Program-made: the position numbers and the translations under genes | Part shown: one piece after another, positions 11,763 to 23,818 of the stretch | Position numbering within the stretch: the stretch's first letter is position 1 | Layout of the letters: the number at the start of each line of letters is the position of its first letter | DNA from: Folioceros fuciformis | Taxonomy: Eukaryota; Anthocerotophyta; Anthocerotopsida; Anthocerotales | Assembly: GCA_049999805.1 (NCBI GenBank) | Contig: JBNGIO010006139.1 | Location: 79,658-143,657 of the forward strand | Direction: 5' to 3' | DNA: 64,000 nucleotides | The notes under the pieces: model-generated | What the model saw: the letters and a program-made list of their open reading frames with translations, nothing else | What the model was told of the DNA's origin: nothing | Database searches by the model: none

Positions 11763-12713
11763 CTACCACTGGAGTTGCTGACACCACCTCTCTTGCCAAT
11801 GTCATTGCTCCCCTTGGAGTTGTTGACATAGCCTCTCTTGCCAACATTGTCGCTAACATTGGAGTTGCTGATGTTGTCTCTCCTGTTAATGTCATTGCTA
11901 CCATTAGAGTTGCTGACAGCACCTCTCCTACTATCGCTACCACTTGAGTTGCTGACACTGCCTCTCTTGCCAATATCGTCGCTACTACTGGAGTTTTTGA
12001 CACTGCCTCTCTTGCCAATATCGTCGCTACTACTGGAGTTTTTGACACTGCCTCTCTTGCCAATGTAGTCGCTACCACTGGAGTTATCAACACCAAATCT
12101 CTTGCCAATTTCTTTGCTACAACTAGAGTTGCTGATGCCACATCTCCTACCATCGTTACCACTAGAGTTGCGGACACCCTCTCTCTTGCCAATGTCATTG
12201 CTACCACTGGAGTTGCTGACACCATCTCTCTTGCCAATGTCATTGCTACCACTGGAGTTGCTGACACCATCTCTCTTGCCAATGTCATTGCTACCACTGG
12301 AGTTGCTGACACCATCTCTCTTGCCAATGTCATTGCTACCACTGGAGTTGCTGACNNNNNNNNNNNNNNNNNNNNNNNNNNNNNNNNNNNNNNNNNNNNN
12401 NNNNNNNNNNNNNNNNNNNNNNNNNNNNNNNNNNNNNNNNNNNNNNNNNNNNNNNCCACTGGAGTTGGTTACACCACCTATCCCGCACCACTGGAGTTGT
12501 AGAAGCCACCTCCCCTCCCAATGCCTGTCGTCCATGATGCAATTTATGTACCGAAAGATAGATCCTCTCAAATATTTTCTTCAAAGACTTCAATCTCCTA
12601 CCATCGCTACCACTAGAGTTGCTGACACCCTTTCTCTTGCCAATGTCATTGCTACCATTGGAGTTGCTGACGCCGCATCTCCTACCATTGCTACCACTAG
12701 AGTTGCTGACACC
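11763..12713. repeat. 45-bp minisatellite, open in several frames
   Basis: Tandem units of 45 bp run from about 11763 to 12713, interrupted by the N gap at 12356-12455. The four units just before the gap are nearly identical; outer units are more diverged. Because 45 is a multiple of three, several frames on both strands stay open. The minus strand encodes a 15-residue repeat, GVSNSSGSNDIGKRD, and a second minus frame encodes another 15-mer. No start context, domain or splice signal supports a real protein, so I treat it as non-coding. The gap probably marks collapse of further units. Confidence 0.85.
12356..12455. other. Assembly gap (100 N)
   Basis: Exactly 100 N inside the 45-bp tandem array; real size unknown. 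Confidence 0.95.
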
Positions 12714-12834
12714 ACCTATCCTGCACCACTGGAGTTGTGGAAGCCACCTCCCCTCCCAATGTCTGTCGTCCATGATGCAATCTATGTACCAAAAGATAGA
12801 TCCTCTCAAATATTTTCTTCAAAGACTTCAATCT
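12456..12834. repeat. Two direct copies of a ~141-bp segment
   Basis: Segments 12456-12596 and 12694-12834 are near-identical direct copies offset by 238 bp. Each starts in a 45-bp unit and extends into unique sequence (shared core tcctctcaaatattttcttc). This shows that array and flank were duplicated together. The first copy abuts the N gap. Confidence 0.8.
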
Positions 12835-13337
12835 ATGGATAGAGGGAGTGTGTTTCTCACATTAACGTTGGAAAGATATACTTGCAAAATATCGTACCTA
12901 CATGAACGATGGAAAGAGATATTTGCAAAATATCGTACCTACATCCGCTTTAGAACTGAATGATATTAGCAGTGTGAGGGCAGCGAGGCCCTCTATGTGT
13001 GGAACTGGGTGGGTGAGGGGACGATATAAAGAAAGGGTAGAAAGGATTATTTTTGTGGAAAGGGTTTTAAGAATGAAATAGAAATGAACCAATTTCGAGA
13101 AACCGATATCGAGAAGGGAGAGTGTGACAAGGTATTAATGTGTGACTACATGGAGGAGAAGGAAAGAGAGGAAAGGGCACGAACAAGGACGGGGTCCTTT
13201 ACCGTCTGAGCTGAGCAGGCTGGGGAGGCCGCGGAAGAATGAGGTGACGGAGGCTCTCGGCCTGCGAACGCGGTGAGCGTCTGCAGGGCGTGCAGCGCTG
13301 CGGAGCTGCCAGTTGATTGCTGTGGCGGGATGGAAGG

Positions 13338-13437
13338 NNNNNNNNNNNNNNNNNNNNNNNNNNNNNNNNNNNNNNNNNNNNNNNNNNNNNNNNNNNNNNN
13401 NNNNNNNNNNNNNNNNNNNNNNNNNNNNNNNNNNNNN
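13338..13437. other. Assembly gap (100 N)
   Basis: Exactly 100 N; it removes the 5' part of the coding region that follows. Confidence 0.95.
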
Positions 13438-14042
13438 CCCGCAATGCCGACGAGGACATAGCCGAAGTTCTGCTGCAACTCCGGGCCCTGAGCGACTCGG
13501 CCAAGGCGCTAGCCATGAAGTGGAACAAGGAGTACACGGTAGCCTGGCGCCAAGCTGAGCACCTCAAGAACTCGGAGCACAGGTGCGGGAGCGAGCAGGG
13601 ATGCCCTCTCATCAACGCCAGATGCGCGGCCGCGTCCGCTCAACTCCGATACAAGTCCGCTCTCCATTTCGCCATGAGCTTCATGTCTTTCGCCCTGCAG
13701 GGGTTCCAGGGTTTGCGTGCCAACCTCGGCCAGTTGCAGGGCACCCTGCAGGAGCTAGTGTCCGGAGGAGTGCAGGGCGGGGATTGCTTCATGGCCGCCT
13801 GCGGGGACCAGGTGCAGCAGTTGTGGGCCAAGCTCCAGGGTTTGGGGGGGCCGCCTAGGGTTGGGGTTATGGGTATGGGTATGGCCATGACCATGGCTAT
13901 GCCCGTGCCCGCGGCAAAGCATGGCGTTGAGGCTGAGGGAGGGCAGTGTTCCAGGAAACGCTGTTTCGAGGACCCCGCTAGTTCTCTGGAAGGCGAGTGC
14001 TGGAGTTTCCAACATCAGGATAAGCGACGGAAGCAGCGGTAG
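13438..14042 (+). CDS. Unidentified protein, N-terminus lost in gap
   Basis: GC-rich frame of about 200 codons running out of the N gap to a TAG at 14042. The first part is helical in character (DEDIAEVLLQLRALSDSAKA, then WRQAEHLKNSEH). A middle part is rich in Ala, Phe and Gln (YKSALHFAMSFMSFALQGF, then GLRANLGQLQGTLQELVSGG). Next comes a Met/Ala/Gly stretch and a basic end, DKRRKQR, that could be a nuclear localisation signal. I do not recognise the family. Codon use resembles neighbouring real genes and the antisense frames are shorter, which favours this strand. The start is probably in or before the gap. Confidence 0.5.
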
Positions 14043-15333
14043 GATGGGTGCAGGAATTCCTACTCGCCGCGTTCGATTCGGCTGTTACCATCAATTTCCT
14101 TTCCGGAGTGGCAGAAGGTTGGGTTTCGCAGAGATTGCGGGATCGATTTTGCGGGTCCAGGGCTGGGGCCGTTGCCGTCGCCGTCGCCGTTGCTGTTGCT
14201 GCCATCAGTGGGAGCGCAGGAAAGTGAAGTGAAGTGCTATGCGTTGTGGCGATGAGTTGATAATCACAGCTGGGAGATGAAGGGAGAGTGTTGTCTGATT
14301 CTTTCAGTCAAGCTGGGACTTGAAGAATTTTCAGTGCTTTCGCACGTTGGGCCAGAGATTCCTCGTTTTTGATAAACGCTGGTATTGCGACAGGGTCACA
14401 TGTATGTACTTATATATGTGTGTCTGAGCGTGGGGCCCTTGGGATGGAAGAGGTAGCGCTGAAGAGGTGTTCCCTCCTGGGATCCCATGCACAATTCCTG
14501 GCAGCCAGATTTGAGCTCTTGACATCGAGGCAACTTGTCTCTTCCATGATTGCTTGAAGCGTGAAGACTCCTGTACACCACTTCCGTAGGATCCATGTCT
14601 TTGCAAGTTTGTTTATGCATCTGATGTCCGCGCAAAGTGCAGTACGTCGTGACCTGGGTGAAGCTGTTTTCTGGGGGGGAGACAAAACTCAAGAAACATG
14701 CTTCTGTGTAAGTGTCTAAGTTGTTGTGATCATAGCAAATGGGCTTATTGAGAAGCAGACACGGCTTTCGAATGCTATGCTTTCCTAATTTCAGCTTCTT
14801 CAAATAAACAGAAGCCAAGCGAGATTGTAGTGCTTAGGCTTGCTTGCATCCCTTCCAAGCCTGTAGAACTCCACTGTCGCTCACGGTCTCACAGCTGTTT
14901 TGTTCTAAAACTCCCATGTTCAGAATTGAAAACCTGTCGCAGCCATATGCATTTCCGAGCGCTCTTCGCAGAAGCCGTTGTTCTGCCTCTGCCGCAAGTT
15001 ACGGTGATGTCTTCGAGTCCGACAATGGTGCAGATATATAATGCAATCTGCTGAATGTCACCTTTATGAACTGCTTGGCATTGACCTTCACAAGATCTTG
15101 CCAATCAACTGCAACAACATTGACCCCCAGAGCTGTCCGATCCGACAAATCAGGTTCCTTTGTGACTGCCACATCACTCACGGGGATCAGGACTCGGAGC
15201 TCTCGGATTTGTATTTTTGTGCCATCGATGTGAGAGCCTGCTGTGGACAACAGTGAAACCACGAGGCGTTGCTTTTTGGTCTCTTGGAAGCCTGGAGGGC
15301 AGCCATCCTATTCTTTCCGCCTCCTGGGACGCC
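14043..15333. other. Intergenic, with unassigned minus-strand frames
   Basis: 3' flank of the unidentified gene and 5' flank of the folate gene. Minus-strand frames at 14331-14818 and 14999-15262 are open. The second reads like ordinary protein (for example IRELRVLIPVSDVAVTK) but matches no family I know and has no supporting exons, so I do not call a gene. Confidence 0.35.
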
Positions 15334-16655
15334 ATGGCTGCTATGAACGGAGGAGGCAGCCATGCCTTGGCAGCTGCAGCTCTGGATGCTGTGGTGCAGC
15401 AAAAGAAGCTGCTGCGGACTACCATGCGACGCCGGCTTCGTGCTTTGCTCCCAGACCTGCGCACGGTGGAAGGTAGAAGCTGCTGACCTCCTTCCTGCCC
15501 GATCTGCCTCGTGTCAGTTTTCGAATTCTCAACGTCGTTCGATTTGGCACTCGCAGATGATGCGATCCAGAAGCGGGTCTTGGGAGCGTCCTGGTTCAGA
15601 AACTGCAGACTTCTCTGCGCTTATATCTCCTGCCCAGCTCTGAAAGAGGTGGACACCTCACAACTGCTTGCCACCATTCTGCAGCCGCATCCTTCCGGTA
15701 ATCCATGTTTTGCTTCAAACCCAACCGTCTACTAGGGCTCAGCACATGGGTTTGCCTCACAGCTGGGGTTGAATGTTGTTGGCTGTCCTGATCCATGCTC
15801 TGCTCTCGGACGTAGAGGTGCCCAAGAGGCTGTTCGTGCCTCGCGTTCAGGACAAGGCTGCTCACATGAGCATGCTACGCATAACCAATACCACCAATGA
15901 CGTTGTTGCCAATTCTATGAACATCCTAGAGCCAACTGTTCTGGATTCAGCGGGAAACCCTAGGGAAGATGGTATGCCCATGCCATGCTGCTCCATTTCT
16001 CCCCGTCGTGTTCAGAATGTGTGTCTCCGGGATTCACTTTGGATGCTGTGTGGCTGCAGTCATGGGCTCCTCTGAACCTCTTCAGTTGCTCCTCCTACCA
16101 GGTGCACTTCGTCTCCTTTGCTCTCAATGACCTTTCTGTTGGGACTGTCAAGTATTGTTGCGAGCTTACACCTCCCTAACCCTACAGGACTTGCCTTCGA
16201 CCACACGGGTAGGCGGCTGGGGAGAGGAGGAGGGTGAGTCCCATCTCACAACATTCTGCAATAGTCAATACCAGCTTCCGGAACCGTTCTGAATCCTGGC
16301 CAGCAACAATGTTTGCTGTGCACTGCTAACGTGTGGACTACACTTGTTTCAGATACTATGACGTGTTTCTCCGGAATTACTTGCTTCTTGCCAGGGACAA
16401 AGGTTGGAAGCCTCCACTTCTAGGTTGGTTACCTTCTCTGATTATGTCACTTCAAGGCCCATTCACTGTCCAGCTTCGTGCTGATGGGTCCATTGCCTCT
16501 GTTGGACTGCAGTAGCATTGGCCTACTCTGTGCAGTTACTTGACGAGCCTGTGCCTGTGGACGATACTGACGTACCTGTAGACGCTGTTGTGACCTCGGA
16601 TGGTGTGTACACTTTCAATGACCGCCTTCGAACCACAGAGTACGGAACGGCGTGA
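15334..16655 (+). CDS. 5FCL: 5-formyltetrahydrofolate cyclo-ligase
   Basis: Converts 5-formyl-THF to 5,10-methenyl-THF with ATP, recycling the folate that inhibits serine hydroxymethyltransferase; in plants it is usually mitochondrial. Seven exons fit GT-AG sites and phase: 15334-15472, 15557-15697, 15816-15971, 16060-16101, 16188-16233, 16353-16423, 16513-16655 (738 nt, 245 residues; introns 84 to 119 nt). Family blocks appear in order: LCAYISCPALKEVDTSQLL, KRLFVPRVQDKAAHMSML, NSMNILEP, PLQLLLLPGLAFDHTGRRLG, RGGGYYDVFLR, LAYSVQLLDEPVPVDDTDVP. The glycine-rich RLGRGGGYYD loop is intact. The N-terminus is short, and no clear transit peptide is seen from this ATG; an upstream exon is possible. 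Confidence 0.92.
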
Positions 16656-17593
16656 TAAATGTGGTACGCAGAAAGCTCATGGATGGCAGCTGAGACTGTG
16701 TTGATGTTGGAATACATCAAAAGAGTACGGGGCTTCCGTACACACCGGTGGCGCTTGCCCTGCGAGGGGCCGTCCAACGCCTGAGATTTTGACATTGACG
16801 TGCACAGTCTACATCTACTGGCTCGCCAACGTTTTAAGCTTGCAAAGCCACAGCGAATTGCCTGTTACCAGGTGAGGAAATTCTGGTGATTAACAATGAA
16901 GGAACATGGAACGTACAAGGTGTCGGCAGGGCTGGCCTGATTCAACACTTATCAGGCTATATTTCCCGCTTCTTCTCCGCAAGGTCCCCATGACATATTA
17001 TGTTTTCGTGAACTGGGTTTGGGATTGATAATGACATACATGGCTAGGACAAGACCTGGAAGTCAGTCTCAAAGATCTAGCGACTACTTTAGTGAGGGCT
17101 TGGAAAATCGAGGCCGGAAGCTACAACCGAGGAGCAAAAACTCGTGAGCAACTGTCAACTAGGAAGGCTCTCAGCTCCTACAAATTCCGAAGTGTTGGGG
17201 ATTATAGTTCGGAAAGACACTTAGGTGGCATCGGCCACCTCCGAATTATCACCAGTAAACACCATGAGAACGGATCGCCTCGTTGATGAACCTGTTTTAG
17301 GAGACCTTAGAGATACATCATCGACTACAAACGCCCCAAAGCGAGGAGATAGTGCGTTCGAAGCGGAGCCCAAAAATCGGGGTCGGTACCCATTACCGGG
17401 ACCCAACCACGCTCAGAAATCCAAGCCAATAGTATCCAGCCAACCGGTCCGTGGAACTTCCCCCAGTCAAACAAGATGCTTGCCTCAATTTACACTCTGG
17501 AAGCCAAGGGTGTTCGCACTCCCACGCAAGAAGAACTTTCATAGCTTTGGTGGTGGCCTTCAACTGTCCATGTTCTTGAAACGGAAGAAGAGA
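16656..17593. other. Intergenic between convergent genes
   Basis: Shared 3' flanks of the folate gene and UTP7. An open plus frame at 17225-17650 overlaps the antisense of UTP7's last exon and has no recognisable content. Confidence 0.4.
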
Positions 17594-19447
17594 CTAGGTT
17601 CCCCGTTTTCTTTTAAATCGCTGCAACGCTGGAGGCAGCGATTCCTCTGAGTCATTAGCTGTTGCCACCCTGCCTTTTTCTTTCATCCTGTTCTCCTCAG
17701 TGATGGTAGACCTTTTTCCAACAATGATGTTGGTTTGCTTTTTCTTGTATCGCTTGCTGGGCTTGTTCCGTCCTTTAGCCTTCCTCTTTTCCTTTGGAGG
17801 CCTTCCTGCCTGTGCTTCCGCAGCAATGTTTGCCTCTTTGGCCAGCCTGGATTTCTCCGCCTGGTTCTCTTTGGAAGACTTCAACACAGATCCTATTTGT
17901 TCAGGGTCGAGAACAATCATCTCCGGTTGCAACTTATCCAGCAACGAGTGTATTTCAGCTTCCCGTCGTTGCCTTGTAGTCTGAAATGGGTTAGCAACGT
18001 AGGAGTCGAAGTTGGGCTCCCCAGATCCCGGAACCAGGAGCGAGGAGAATCCTGTACCATGCCCCACTCCTAGAACGTCTTCATAGGGACAGAAGGCCAA
18101 ATCCTGCACTTGTGAACCCTTTGGTATTCGATGCTTCATATAAGGAGCATGTTGCTTGGCAGCGAGAGCATCCCTCCAAATCTCGATGCCAGAGCCAAAT
18201 CCAACTGCAAGCATACCTTTTTGACTAATGTCCAGGGATTTTGGAGTTGTAGCCGCGAAATATGTGTGCAATGCTTTATATTGTCGTATATCCCACATCT
18301 TCACCTTGCCATCAAAACCTGCTGTAGCCATGTACCTACCCTCCAGGTCGAAGGCAACGGCCGTGACCGGACCTCGATGGCAAAACATGCTCACCAGAGG
18401 GGTATCCAAATTTGGGCTCCACATGGTAACAGTCCCATTGCTGTGACCAAGACCCAGCACTGCATTGTAAGGATTCATCCTCATCACTCTACATGGACCC
18501 AAACGTGTCCTATGCTGGACAACCATGTGACCTGTGCTGGTATCTTGATAGCGCAGAATTCCTGCCTTATCTACGGTAGCTAACAGAAAATGCAAGGGTA
18601 AAAACTCCAATTTCGTGACCCGGAAGTGATCCTGTACGAAGAAATCCACTATGAGGTTCTAAACCCACGGCACACGAGAGAAGCCGAGCATCAAACCGAC
18701 AAAGCCACACTCACCCTCATGCAGTGCAGCTCTACACCCTTCTTGTCATAGATGAAGGTATATCTGCAGACCACCAAAACCATGATGAGCGCCAGAACCA
18801 AATCAAACTCCCTTTTCTGTTCCGAGCAACGAGCTCAAACCTACTTCTTCTGGGCTGCGGCAAAGAATAATTCGTTATGTAGAAACTTCACGTCCCGCAC
18901 AGTCTCACGCACCTGAACACCACAAGGACGAACATCAGATGCAGGATTCCTCAACCATCCCCCAGCTACAAAACTTGATAACCCATCTTCACCTGCAATT
19001 CTGACACCAGCTTCAGCGTCTTCCAATCCAGGATTGCCAAGTGACCCTTCCTACCGCCTAGAACCATATACCGGCCAGGAGCTGTATAGTCCAACGAATA
19101 AGGCCCAAAGTCTGCTCCACACAAACACCAACACCGTAAGCCCTGCCCGTAACCAGACACAAACAAAGCCATAATCTCAAACGCTCCGACGACCTGGAAG
19201 CTTCAAGTCAAACGCCCTCTTTGCACTTGTAATATCGACCTCCTTCACGAGAGCCTCTTGTGTGAAATGCCGGGTCTGCTCCAAGCCTTCAGCCTCCAAA
19301 TATCCCCCGCTGCTGGGCAGCAGCCACTGCAGACGTACGAGCACAAACACGAATTAGGTCAGCATCTACATCGGATCTACTGGCCCCGAGCACCACCGAG
19401 TGAAGCGAACATCCCACCTGACTTGTGAGATCCTTGGTGCGCGCCAT
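17594..19447 (-). CDS. UTP7: UTP7/WDR46 small-subunit processome WD40 protein
   Basis: Nucleolar beta-propeller needed for 18S rRNA processing in the SSU processome. Six exons: 19418-19447, 19194-19326, 18993-19111, 18845-18912, 18715-18763, 17594-18631 (1437 nt, 478 residues), with introns of 80 to 91 nt and matching phases. Diagnostic blocks: GYLEAEGLEQTRHFTQE, AKRAFDLKLPDFGPYSLDYT, GGRKGHLAILDWKT, RETVRDVKFLHNELFFAAAQ, YTFIYDKKGVELHCMRDHFR, KLEFLPLHFLL. WD repeats with GHSNGTVTMWSPN and DGKVKMWDIRQY follow. The Lys-rich tail (KEKRKAKGRNKPSKRYKKKQ) is typical of the family. The start MARTKDLTSQ is supported by the exon 1 donor at 19417. Confidence 0.93.
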
Positions 19448-21361
19448 GGTGACGGCGAACGTATAGACTACACATCAAACAGATACATGGTTCTACAGAT
19501 CAGCCTCCCCTTGAGAGGCGCCGTTTAAGCCCTCCCCGCCATATATGTATCTAGTTGCGTAAATCGTAGTAAAATATTCGAACAGCTATTCAAATTTGTT
19601 CTCGAAGCTGCTTACGAAAAGAGAGAATTCGACAAGGATCCGATCAAGCGGTAGTGTCTACGTCGACGAGCACACTCCGGAATTGCCATAGACTAAATCC
19701 TATGTGGCATATCATAAACATATTATATTCACACGTCTATGTAATTTTTATATTTAATATTGACTACATAATGCCCTCCATATCATATTCACAAGTCTAT
19801 GTAATTCTTATGTTTAGTATTGACTACATAATGCCCTCCGAGTAGCAACTACGAAACACTATTGATGTTGCAAGGGAGGAAGGCTGAGGTAGTTTGAAAG
19901 AAAAGGGAGTCTTTTCTATTTCTTCCCCTTCCAATTTGATCTAAGCTCAGAAATATCTAATTCAATATATTTGATCCAAGAGGCTCATCCTTGTCTTGGA
20001 TTAGTTTAGGTAGAGCAAATGAGAGGTCGCCTCGTATGGCATGCCAAAGCGGCCATACCCTCTCTCTCTTCCTTTGAAAGAAAACACACGCCACTGATGT
20101 CTACTTTGGGGTGAGGATGAATGAAACCCCCTCACCAAAGAGGACATTGCCAAACCCAGGGTGTCAGCCCCTAAGCGTGGCTGAGGCAAGCTCAAGCCCT
20201 CCTTGACACCTGAGGTGTCGCCAAGGCAAGCTGAGGCCGTCCATCATCTCGTGTGGGCCGACGGTTGATGTCCCACATGAGGGAGTGAGAGCGTGAGTTG
20301 CGATCAATGCCCTCACTGGCGCCTCACGGCCTTAGGCAGTGTGAGTGCATGAGCTCAGCCCTCACCCACCCGTCATGCCCTTGCCTCTTCCGAGGGCCTG
20401 AGGTCCGTAGCCTCACGCCTCAAGTCTCAAACCTAAATCCATATCGAAGTTCTTCATTAAACCCTAAGAGTCTGGGAGGAGTGCTCTCCAAGATCAGTCC
20501 TTCTTACTGCATCTCGCTGTTGGAAAGGGTGTTACTCGTGATCGCATTTATTGCTTTCTGGTGTTCCTGCTACTTCTTACATACCTGTTCGCTGTCTACC
20601 GCAGACCCGCAAGTTCCCTACGTCCCACCACCCTCCTATGAGGTGTTCTTGCCAGACTTTCCATCCAGCCATCTAGCATGCATTTAAGTATGTTGGGTCG
20701 AGGTAGAGGCAGAGTTTTGAGCAGACTCTGAAGCCAGCAATTAGCCTTCAGTCGGGAATTCAATTTCCCAGCTGCCTTGTAGATTCCAAGCGTATTTTAC
20801 ATGTTTATTTGTAACATCTTCCTGCTTGCACAGATGATCCAAGTCAGAGAAGACTTTCACAGAAACAATGCATACGATTTAAAATGCTCAACTGCCATCA
20901 CCAAGAGTTTTAGTGACTTGGCAGCCAATCGCAAACATAGCTAAAAATTCTTACAAGAAGAAACTCGCGGACAAAAGAAAAAAAATGTATTCTGACTTCG
21001 ATCCTTAGGAAGTCGATGGGATTCTGCAAGACGGCAACATACTTCAGTCCTGATTACCTTACCAGACATCAAGCACAAGACGCACCCTAGCTCACATTGA
21101 AACTGCAACGCATATTAAGATAGCATCAGTCTCTCAACAAATGACACTTACTTTCTGGAGAATGTGCCGATGATCATGCTCCATATCTTACAGTTCAGGG
21201 GCCAGATGACAATGAACATCCCATCTCAACAAGAATAACCAGTGATCCATCCAAGTAGATTAGGAGAAGGATGTCATGAGCCCCCATGCAGCCTCCTGAA
21301 TTCCATAAATATTTGGCATGGATCTGCTAAGCTTACCGTAAATTAACATGTACATAGAGAC
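19448..21361. other. Intergenic region, AT-rich then mixed
   Basis: Contains a 60-bp direct repeat (19721-19840). At 20000-20460 there is a stretch rich in gcctcac / ctgaggc words. A plus frame at 20298-20687 has one hydrophobic segment near its end but no family signature. The probable 3'UTR of the FAM135 gene is at the right. No gene called. Confidence 0.4.
19721..19840. repeat. 60-bp tandem duplication
   Basis: Two adjacent 60-base units (19721-19780, 19781-19840) share tctatgtaatt and tattgactacataatgccct with a handful of substitutions. Confidence 0.85.
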
Positions 21362-23818
21362 CTACTGACAAAAGCATTCCTTGTATGTCCATAAAAGAGA
21401 CCGAATAAAAAAGTCAGTCTCCAAGAATTCGATGTGGGCTGTTCTGCCCACGTAATTGCTGAGATTCACCGCTTGTCCAGTAGTGTCGAAGTTCACATCA
21501 CACCGGATAAAGGTGTTATGCTTCTGAATGCCTTTCTCGAAGAATCTTTCAAGGCAGCCTTGCACCATCTGCTTGTACACGGCCCCTCGTCTTGAGTCCT
21601 TCTTGGCTTCAGGACACATCTCCAATCTTGCGGAATGGTATGGCACATACCGATCCTGGGGTGAGGCAAGGAGAATAATATGACGGAAGTTTCCCAGCAC
21701 ATCTGTCTGGCTTAGCTTGTACAGAAAACATTCCTGTAGGGTGGACTTGTCCGTGAAACTCAGCTGATGCATACATTGTGCTCCCTTAAATTTCTTCAGT
21801 ATCCACATTCCGGAGTTGAATAGTGAATTGGAACTGTAAAGATAACCTAGATGAGGTGCAGACATGGACAGAAACGTGTGCAAACACTGTAAATATGGTT
21901 TCAATACCTCGTCGCGGAGGGCAGACCTGATAATAACTCCACCAATCGAGTGGCCAACAAAACTGAGCTTACAAAGTCCAGTCCTTCTCACGGCCCTCTT
22001 GCCAGTCCCAAGCTTTTCCTCCAAAAAGCTTACAACCTCATCCGCAAGACGCTTCCCCAGTTCCTCGAAGCTATCATATGTACGATCTTCATTAGCCATG
22101 GACATCAAGCACACCGCAAGGGGGTCCATGCACAGCCAATTGTTCCGCACCAACCGCAAGTCCCTGTGATGTCCTTGAAAACCATGAACAAACACGACCA
22201 CATGTAGCCCTCGTTGATTGTCCCCATTTCTCCTGAGCAATGATCCATCAGCTCTTCCTGGAGAGGAGCACGGATTTTGGGCCTGCGAGAGACCCTTCTG
22301 AGGAGAAGGCGCCCTGTCACGTGTCACATCCCCACTTCCAGCATCTCGCAGGTGCCTCTCCACAAACATGATCGGGTGTTGAGTTACGTTGCTGAACGTC
22401 TGCAAATCCTGAAACAAGCACTTGTCTACATGCAGATCCACTAGGGTTTTCCGATACAGATCCGCAAGGGCACCGACAGTCGAGGCACGTGACTCCTGAG
22501 CTTTTCGAGAAATGAGCTTCTTGGGTGATTGCCACAGGACGGGGGGACACCTGAGCTGCCAAGGAACCAGCCATCTCCGGCTGTCGACACCAAGCAAATC
22601 GTCGCTCCTCATGCACATGTCCGTACTGATGAGCCACATGGACCAATCTCTAGAAGACGAGGCCTCCCATGCTGACCGAAGCCTCAGCCACAAAGATGCT
22701 CGATTCGCTCTGTGGGAAGTCAAAAACCTGTTCCACAAATCCGTGAGTTCCAAGCTTAGCTTGTCAAAAACTGTCACCAACTCAGGCCTGCTTTCCGCGC
22801 CACCTGCGTCGCCGCCCTTGGGTGCGCTTGAGGGCCTGGCGGGGGCCGAGAAAGTGAACTTGTACTGTTTCCCTTCGTGCTGCATGGTCAACTCGTCCAG
22901 GAATCTAGCAGACTTGGACGAGCGCGTCTGGGTCCCGATCCAAGCCAGAAACTCGTTGTCATTCCCAACGCCATACCCGGCCTCTGCCTTCCAGAGACCG
23001 GCTGGGGAATCCGGTTGGCTGCTCCCTGGCTCTCCTCCCGGGGAAAGGGGGCTGACACTGGAAGCAGCCAGCTCCAGGGTGAGCGCCTCCCGCGATGCGT
23101 ACAGCGCCTTTAAAACGGCCATGTCAGCTGCACTGAGCTTGCAGGGAGCTGCCTCATCGTCGCTGGCGGAATGCAGCATGAAGGAACGCAGCTCCGACTT
23201 GAAGTTCAGAAGCACAGTATGCAGAGTGACATCCACCAGAACCATGTGCCACGCATCAAAACGGAGCGGGCAGTAAGAATGCAGTCCAGGCAGCCCTGCC
23301 GCCGAGATCCGGAAGGAATGCACAGCGACGGGGGCCAGTGCCGGGGTCGGATCCGCCTCTGCTGCTGCATCGCCCGGATCCTTCCTGTCAGCAGCAAATA
23401 GCAATTCAAACTTCACAACAGCCGGAACGAGCAGCGGCTTCTGCAGCTTGGCAAGGGAGAGGTGGAAGGACACCATCTCCTGCAAAAACACATCTTGCCG
23501 GGCATACTTGATGTAGAAGGGACGGCAACAGAAGCTGTTGCTGGCGTCATCAATCTGCCACACCGTAGGCGCTTCCCCCTTGCTCGGATCCGGTGCCGCG
23601 TACTGCATCACCCGGGAGGGAATGCCGTGCACATCCTCCACGCCTTCCCAATGCGAAGTCACCTTGATCCCATACCATCCCTGCTGGAACAGATCCAAGT
23701 TGTGGAATTTGTGCAGGTATACTGCAATCTCCAGGGTGGGATTGGCATAGGAGAGCATTCTGAGTCCAACATTCACCCCGATCGCCTTGCCTTCACCTAG
23801 CTTTTCCCTGATCCGCTT
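21362..23818 (-). CDS. FAM135-type protein with DUF676 serine lipase domain
   Basis: Putative serine esterase. The main exon begins after a ttgcag acceptor at 23819 and is one uninterrupted frame of 818 codons. The N-terminal FAM135 domain has the hallmark LHKFHNLDLFQQGWYGIKV and GIPSRVMQY. The C-terminal alpha/beta hydrolase has VVVFVHGFQGHHRDLRLVRN, the nucleophile elbow SFVGHSIGGVIIRSAL, SAPHLGYLYSSNSLF and LLASPQDRYVPYHSARLE (acid and support residues). The N-terminal end is unresolved: an in-frame stop lies just upstream of the acceptor and the first internal Met is about 20 codons in. A short upstream exon starting near 24014 with a GTACGC donor is one candidate. The substrate is unknown. 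Confidence 0.88.
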   Translation of the reverse strand, partial: KRIREKLGEGKAIGVNVGLRMLSYANPTLEIAVYLHKFHNLDLFQQGWYGIKVTSHWEGVEDVHGIPSRVMQYAAPDPSKGEAPTVWQIDDASNSFCCRPFYIKYARQDVFLQEMVSFHLSLAKLQKPLLVPAVVKFELLFAADRKDPGDAAAEADPTPALAPVAVHSFRISAAGLPGLHSYCPLRFDAWHMVLVDVTLHTVLLNFKSELRSFMLHSASDDEAAPCKLSAADMAVLKALYASREALTLELAASSVSPLSPGGEPGSSQPDSPAGLWKAEAGYGVGNDNEFLAWIGTQTRSSKSARFLDELTMQHEGKQYKFTFSAPARPSSAPKGGDAGGAESRPELVTVFDKLSLELTDLWNRFLTSHRANRASLWLRLRSAWEASSSRDWSMWLISTDMCMRSDDLLGVDSRRWLVPWQLRCPPVLWQSPKKLISRKAQESRASTVGALADLYRKTLVDLHVDKCLFQDLQTFSNVTQHPIMFVERHLRDAGSGDVTRDRAPSPQKGLSQAQNPCSSPGRADGSLLRRNGDNQRGLHVVVFVHGFQGHHRDLRLVRNNWLCMDPLAVCLMSMANEDRTYDSFEELGKRLADEVVSFLEEKLGTGKRAVRRTGLCKLSFVGHSIGGVIIRSALRDEVLKPYLQCLHTFLSMSAPHLGYLYSSNSLFNSGMWILKKFKGAQCMHQLSFTDKSTLQECFLYKLSQTDVLGNFRHIILLASPQDRYVPYHSARLEMCPEAKKDSRRGAVYKQMVQGCLERFFEKGIQKHNTFIRCDVNFDTTGQAVNLSNYVGRTAHIEFLETDFFIRSLLWTYKECFCQ

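Noticed and set aside
11707-12571. Long Ser/Asn-rich and Ala/Thr-rich ORFs on both strands
   Set aside because: They are produced by the 45-bp repeat unit and run through N; no start context, domain or splice support.
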